Source: Bacteroidales bacterium (GTDB lineage: Bacteria; Bacteroidota; Bacteroidia; Bacteroidales; UBA12077). Taken from it: DNA of 18,475 bases. The notes below the pieces were generated by a model that worked only from the letters and a program-made list of their open reading frames with translations, made no database searches and was not told where the DNA came from. The position numbers and the translations under genes are program-made. Positions 15,019-18,475 of this stretch are shown here, piece after piece; position 1 is the stretch's first letter, and the number at the start of each line of letters is the position of its first letter. The stretch spans positions 1 to 18,475 of the forward strand of contig DMBU01000087.1 of NCBI GenBank assembly GCA_003446015.1. The letters are read 5' to 3'.

Positions 15019-15036
15019 GCCTGTCTGCCGACAGGC
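15019..15036. repeat. GC-rich palindromic element in the htpG leader
   Basis: GCCTGTC (15019-15025) and GACAGGC (15030-15036) form a perfect 7-bp hairpin with loop TGCC on the + strand, 16 bases upstream of the htpG ATG. It matches the hairpin at 45-62 except for one swapped base pair. Translated on the - strand it gives the LPVGRQA run that wrongly extends htpG. Confidence 0.7.
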
Positions 15037-15152
15037 AGGTTCAACATCAAATTTACATGTGCCTCTATTCAATATATATGCCATATAAATTTCACTGACA
15101 AATAGACAGCCTTAAATCTCAATTAACAACATCAAAATGAAAAAATTTCAGA

Positions 15153-15698
15153 TTAGCTCACAAAAATCTCCGGGAAAGTCATATATACTATTAATAGGGC
15201 AAGAATCAATCCGGCAAGAAATAGTAAAAAAATTCGGGTAAATCTTCTGCTTTTTTCTTTCGTTATAAGAAAGTTCTTTTGACTTATGATTCCTTTTATA
15301 TTATTTTCGATACGTAGAATGATATTTTCATTCTTTTTAATAAAAGTGTAAGCTCCATAATGAAAAGCTGATGAAACAATATCAATGTTATCGTTATCAG
15401 AATATAATATTACTTCGGAATATGCATTTATTTTCTTTATTCTTTTTAAGACCTCCAGCACATTGACCTGATTATTGTCTTCATCCAGTTCCAGTGATGT
15501 TGAAAGAAAAATTATAAAGATTTGTCTTCGTGAACGCTCAGTATATATAAAGTCTTCAAAAAACTCCCTGCTTCGTGAATAAATCTTGATATTGTAGTTA
15601 TTAACTTCTTCGAACTTTGCAAGTACGTCCCTTATATATGAATCATCGTTATCGATAAATATAACATTTATATTATTTCGTGAAATTCGCTTCCCCAT
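15153..15698 (-). CDS. Degenerate receiver-domain protein with a C-terminal membrane anchor
   Basis: 181 residues (start at ATG 15698, MGKRIS; a TTG seven codons upstream at 15719 is the longer option). The first 130 or so residues follow a CheY-like receiver pattern: NVIFIDNDDSY with the acidic cluster, VNVLEVLKRIKKINAYSEVILYSDN, and FHYGAYTFIKKNENII with the Lys. At the phosphoacceptor place, strand 3 reads IIFLS, so Ser66 stands where Asp is expected. The protein is then unlikely to be phosphorylated in the usual way. After a basic linker, residues about 155-174 form one strong membrane segment (IFLLFLAGLILALLIVYMTF) near the C-terminus, so the domain is tethered to the inner membrane and faces the cytoplasm. 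Residues 52-59 (YTERSRRQ) look like a repeat-derived insert. It follows the secreted protein gene by 69 bases in the same direction. Role unknown. Confidence 0.72.
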   Translation of the reverse strand: MGKRISRNNINVIFIDNDDSYIRDVLAKFEEVNNYNIKIYSRSREFFEDFIYTERSRRQIFIIFLSTSLELDEDNNQVNVLEVLKRIKKINAYSEVILYSDNDNIDIVSSAFHYGAYTFIKKNENIILRIENNIKGIISQKNFLITKEKSRRFTRIFLLFLAGLILALLIVYMTFPEIFVS

Positions 15699-15767
15699 GT
15701 GCTTCAATTTAATAATCAAAGTTATTGCAATTCATTATACGAGTCAATAGTTAAAGCTTGCAAAGAA

Positions 15768-16655
15768 CTATTCAATAGTATAATCACGCACATCCAGGTC
15801 TGAATATTCATTCCAGATCCCTCGTTCGAATTTTAATCCATCATATGAAAAATCAGGGCCATAATACTCATATTGTCCTTTAAGGCTTGGTCTTGATGGA
15901 GACAAATGATCGTAAATAATCATTTGTTTTTTTTCATTGTAGGTTAAGGTCATATTTGATTGCGCACTGTATTCAAAAATTACTCTTGAAACAGGAATAG
16001 TCTTATTTTTAAAGACTTTATCGCCAAAAACCGGAGATTCACTATCATCAAAATATAGTATATCAATAATTTTCTTTTTAGTAAAAAGATCATTTAAATC
16101 AGCTCCAAGTAAGGTATAGTATTCAACACCTTTATACTTATTCGTAATAATCTTATAATACAATGATCCGTACCAGTTTTTATTTGTCAAAATTGCCTGT
16201 TCTGGTTTTATAATTGTTTCTGAATTATCATTTAATTCAAATACCGAGTATGATCTCTTTGAGCTTTTATATAGGATAAAACCAAAATATTTATGTGTTC
16301 TATCGTTAAATGGTAAGTTCCATGTAATAATTCTTACTTTCTCATCCTCAGAAAATATGATGCCAACATTTCTTAAAGAATCGAAAGGATAGTTAAAGGA
16401 GTTTTCATCTTTTAACATCTCTCTGAAATTATACAAAATACGACTGTTATATTCAATTTTATTAAAGTCTTCTCTTTCAGCTGTTATTAAAGCAAAATAA
16501 TATTTAATAGAATCTTCATAAAAACTTAATCCATGATCGGTTTTGTCGTTCGCTATCAAATTCTTATTCTGAAACAAAATCAGAGATACTAAAAAGATAA
16601 ATATGTTGAAATATTTGGTAGCCGAGATTCTTCTTTTAATTCTAATTAATTTCAT
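15768..16655 (-). CDS. Secreted protein of unknown function, Bacteroidota type
   Basis: 295 residues with an N-terminal signal sequence: basic MKLIRIKRRISATK then hydrophobic FNIFIFLVSLILF, so export to the periplasm or outer membrane is likely. I do not recognise a named family or catalytic motif. The body is rich in beta strands with many Tyr and Asp. From memory, segments such as NWYGSLYYKIITNKYKGVEYYTLLGADLNDL, VIDILYFD, RVIFEYSAQSNMTLTY and DHLSPSRPSLKGQYEYYGPDFSYDGLKFERGIW recur in hypothetical proteins across the phylum, so it looks conserved and functional. It sits 31 bases after the class III aminotransferase gene and 69 before the tail-anchored degenerate receiver, suggesting one transcript. 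The pairing with a membrane-tethered signalling-like protein may be meaningful, but no shared function can be inferred from the sequence alone. Confidence 0.8.
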   Translation of the reverse strand: MKLIRIKRRISATKYFNIFIFLVSLILFQNKNLIANDKTDHGLSFYEDSIKYYFALITAEREDFNKIEYNSRILYNFREMLKDENSFNYPFDSLRNVGIIFSEDEKVRIITWNLPFNDRTHKYFGFILYKSSKRSYSVFELNDNSETIIKPEQAILTNKNWYGSLYYKIITNKYKGVEYYTLLGADLNDLFTKKKIIDILYFDDSESPVFGDKVFKNKTIPVSRVIFEYSAQSNMTLTYNEKKQMIIYDHLSPSRPSLKGQYEYYGPDFSYDGLKFERGIWNEYSDLDVRDYTIE

Positions 16656-16686
16656 TTAATCCTTCGTTTAAGATACTTCATAAAGT

Positions 16687-17877
16687 TTACTTTGTTGATT
16701 CTTCTATTGCTTCATTAAGTATAGCACAAGACTCAATGATTTGTTCGTCATTAATAATTAGAGGTGGAGCTATTCTAAATGCATGATCATGAAATAAAAA
16801 CCAATCAGTGACTAATCCTTTTTCAATTGCAATATCAATAACTCTTTTTACCTGCTTAAAATTGTGCAATTCAACTGCCATAAATAACCCAATTCCCCTT
16901 ATCTCTTTTATTTCAGGATGATTTAAGTACTTTCGGAATAATTTACCTTTTTGTTTAACACCTTCAATTAGTTTATCGTTGATCAACACATCTAGCGATG
17001 CACATGCTGCAGCACAAGAAACGGGATGCCCTCCAAAAGTTGTGATGTGTCCAAGAATGGGGTTTGTTTTAAAGCTTGACATAATTTGGTTCGATGAAAC
17101 AAAAGCCCCAATTGGCATACCCCCTCCCATACCCTTTGCAATTGTTATTATATCAGGAATAACATTGTATTCTTGAAATGCGAATAAGTTTCCCGTTCTG
17201 CCAAAACCAGTTTGAATTTCATCAAAAATTAAAATTGTACCGGTTTCATCACATTTTTCACGAAGTTTTTTCAAATACGAATCGTCTGGAATCCTTATTC
17301 CTGCTTCACCTTGAACTGGCTCAATTAAAACACAAGCCGTTTTTTCTGAAATAAGATCAATTTCTTCGAATGCATTGAAATTTAAAAACTTCACTCCCGG
17401 TAATAATGGTCTGAAGGCATTTTTGAATTCCTCGTTACCCATAACACTTAATGCTCCATGAGTACTTCCATGGTATGCATTTTTAAAGGAAACAATCTCA
17501 GACCTGCCTGTGTATCTTTTTGCAAGTTTTAAAGCTCCCTCAATAGCTTCACTCCCTGAGTTAACAAAATATACAGAATTCAAATTTTGGGGCAACAATT
17601 CAGTCAGTTTTCTTGCAAATTCAACTTGTGGAGTTTGGATATACTCTCCATATACCATCAGGTGCATATATTTTCCTACCTGATCTTTAACGGATTTAAC
17701 GACAGAAGGATGCAGATGCCCAATATTACTTACAGATACTCCAGAAATCAAATCAATGTATGCTTTGCCATTCTTATCGAACATATATATTCCTTCTGCT
17801 CTTTCAATTTCAAGTTGTAAAGGAAAATCCGTAGTTTGACCTACATGTTGAAGAAAGAGTTGTCTTTGTGAGATCAT
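16687..17877 (-). CDS. Class III PLP-dependent aminotransferase (acetylornithine/GABA-type)
   Basis: 396-residue omega-aminotransferase. It binds pyridoxal phosphate through Lys248 in TIAKGMGGGMPIGAFV. Other family landmarks are YIDLISGVSVSNIGHLHP near residue 40, VNSGSEAIEGALKLAKRYTGR (phosphate-binding loop), AYHGSTHGALS, LIEPVQGEAG, IFDEIQTGFGRTG with the Asp that pairs with the pyridine nitrogen, and TTFGGHPVSCAAA. Members interconvert a terminal amine (acetylornithine, ornithine, GABA, lysine-type substrates) and a 2-oxoacid. ArgD-like enzymes are usually near 400 residues, which fits, but no arginine gene is nearby, so the substrate is open. The gene begins 27 bases after the terminator of the LytTR gene, probably with its own promoter, and leads a possible operon with the next two genes. 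Confidence 0.92.
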   Translation of the reverse strand: MISQRQLFLQHVGQTTDFPLQLEIERAEGIYMFDKNGKAYIDLISGVSVSNIGHLHPSVVKSVKDQVGKYMHLMVYGEYIQTPQVEFARKLTELLPQNLNSVYFVNSGSEAIEGALKLAKRYTGRSEIVSFKNAYHGSTHGALSVMGNEEFKNAFRPLLPGVKFLNFNAFEEIDLISEKTACVLIEPVQGEAGIRIPDDSYLKKLREKCDETGTILIFDEIQTGFGRTGNLFAFQEYNVIPDIITIAKGMGGGMPIGAFVSSNQIMSSFKTNPILGHITTFGGHPVSCAAACASLDVLINDKLIEGVKQKGKLFRKYLNHPEIKEIRGIGLFMAVELHNFKQVKRVIDIAIEKGLVTDWFLFHDHAFRIAPPLIINDEQIIESCAILNEAIEESTK

Positions 17878-17892
17878 AATTGAATTTTTAAA

Positions 17893-17917
17893 ACAAAAAA
17901 AATGGGGTTAAACCCCA
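17893..17917 (-). terminator. Intrinsic terminator of the LytTR regulator gene
   Basis: TGGGGT and ACCCCA (17903-17917) form a 6-bp GC-rich stem with a 3-base loop. On the - strand it is followed by eight T (17902-17895). It is 26 bases after the LytTR stop codon and just before the aminotransferase start. Confidence 0.85.
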
Positions 17918-17942
17918 ATTACATTTAAAGATCAGTTTAGTA

Positions 17943-18475
17943 TTACTTCCCCATAAGATTGATATCTCCCATAAACTTATCTTTATAAGCCTTTCCAATA
18001 GGTATAGCTTTAATTCCATCATTACTTTTGATGTAAATAGAGTTATCTTCAATACGGTTAATCTTTCGCACATTCACGATATATGAACGATGCACCCTTT
18101 TAAAATAAGAAACAGGAAGTTGACTTTCAATAGATTTCATTGTAAAGTGAATTGTAAATTTCTCATTAAATGAGTTTACAATAACGTAATTCTCAAGGGC
18201 CTCAACCCAAAGAATATCATCATATTTCAACTGTACTAAAGCTGAATTTTTCTTTATAAAAATTTCATCCGATTCTTTTTTACTTCGAGTTTCATGAATA
18301 TTCTTTGATTTTAGTACTGCTTTATAAAATCTACCGTAAGTAACAGGTTTTAGTAAATAATCAGTAACATCATAATCAAATGCTTCTAAAGCATACTTTT
18401 CTTTAGACGAAACAATAATAACCTGAGGCAGGTTTTTTAAGGTGTTAAGAAAATCGATACCATCCATTTCCGGCA
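17943..18475 (-). CDS. LytTR-family response regulator, 5' end outside the window
   Basis: Partial DNA-binding response regulator; the start and the phosphoacceptor Asp are beyond the window edge. The visible part opens with PEMDGIDFL, which is the end of the DxxMPxMDG motif of a receiver. VIIVSSKEKYALEAFDYDVTDYLLKPV follows, with the conserved Ser/Thr and Lys. After a linker of about 20 residues comes a LytTR domain: IFIKKNSALVQLKYDDILWVEALENYVIV, then MKSIESQLPVSYFKRVHRSYIVNVRKINRIE, and GIKAIPIGKAYKDKFM at the end. Such regulators bind direct repeats as dimers and are generally paired with membrane histidine kinases of the LytS/YehU or Bacteroidota HisKA_7TM type; the partner would lie upstream, out of view. 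The frame is open to the window end, so the listed end is the edge. Confidence 0.95.
   Translation of the reverse strand, partial: PEMDGIDFLNTLKNLPQVIIVSSKEKYALEAFDYDVTDYLLKPVTYGRFYKAVLKSKNIHETRSKKESDEIFIKKNSALVQLKYDDILWVEALENYVIVNSFNEKFTIHFTMKSIESQLPVSYFKRVHRSYIVNVRKINRIEDNSIYIKSNDGIKAIPIGKAYKDKFMGDINLMGK

Noticed and set aside
15070..15102. TTTG, 20 bases, TATATATTG on the - strand as an htpG promoter
   Set aside because: The -7 part does not match TAnnTTTG in any register well enough to list.
17888..18073. 61-residue open frame on the - strand
   Set aside because: Out-of-frame shadow of the LytTR gene that runs through its terminator.

Overview
The window looks like ordinary chromosome from an AT-rich member of the Bacteroidota, probably a Bacteroidales/Marinilabiliales-type organism. 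This rests on a PorT-type outer-membrane beta-barrel gene, a LytTR response regulator, a SpoIIE phosphatase with the long coiled-coil lead-in typical of the phylum, weak Shine-Dalgarno sites, and one promoter that fits the Bacteroidota consensus (TTTG, 19 bases, TAnnTTTG). No tRNA, rRNA, CRISPR array, transposase or phage gene was seen.

Layout. Bases 27-101 hold a nested inverted repeat. It is followed by a secreted gamma-glutamyltransferase and a small nitroreductase (+). A nine-copy heptamer array then separates the nitroreductase from convergent murB (-). A family 4 glycosyltransferase (+) is divergent from murB and ends one base from mltG (-), so cell-wall genes flank it. Bases 5926-8818 (+) form a signalling block: a SiaC-like (DUF1987) protein, a stand-alone receiver, and a PAS/coiled-coil/SpoIIE phosphatase/receiver protein. 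A bidirectional terminator separates it from an aspartate-type aminotransferase (-). Next comes a compact + operon: a membrane-anchored protein of unknown function, a HAD phosphatase and a CAT-fold acyltransferase. From 12121 to the end all genes are on the - strand: a beta-barrel protein, HtpG, a degenerate tail-anchored receiver, a secreted protein of unknown function, a class III aminotransferase, and a LytTR response regulator cut by the window edge.

The most interesting part is the 5926-8818 block. In Pseudomonas SiaABCD, the SpoIIE-type phosphatase SiaA dephosphorylates SiaC, and the kinase SiaB phosphorylates it. Here a SiaC-like protein with the conserved Thr motif lies upstream of a phosphatase fused to a receiver and preceded by another receiver. 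No SiaB-like kinase or SiaD-like cyclase is visible. This suggests a partner switch under phosphorelay control.

Other points of interest are two copies of a GC-rich hairpin differing by a compensatory base-pair swap, a promoter whose -33 box lies inside the preceding gene's terminator, and a heptamer array that reads on the murB strand as regularly spaced YC dinucleotides. Gene starts were corrected for three genes: siaC-like, htpG and the degenerate receiver.
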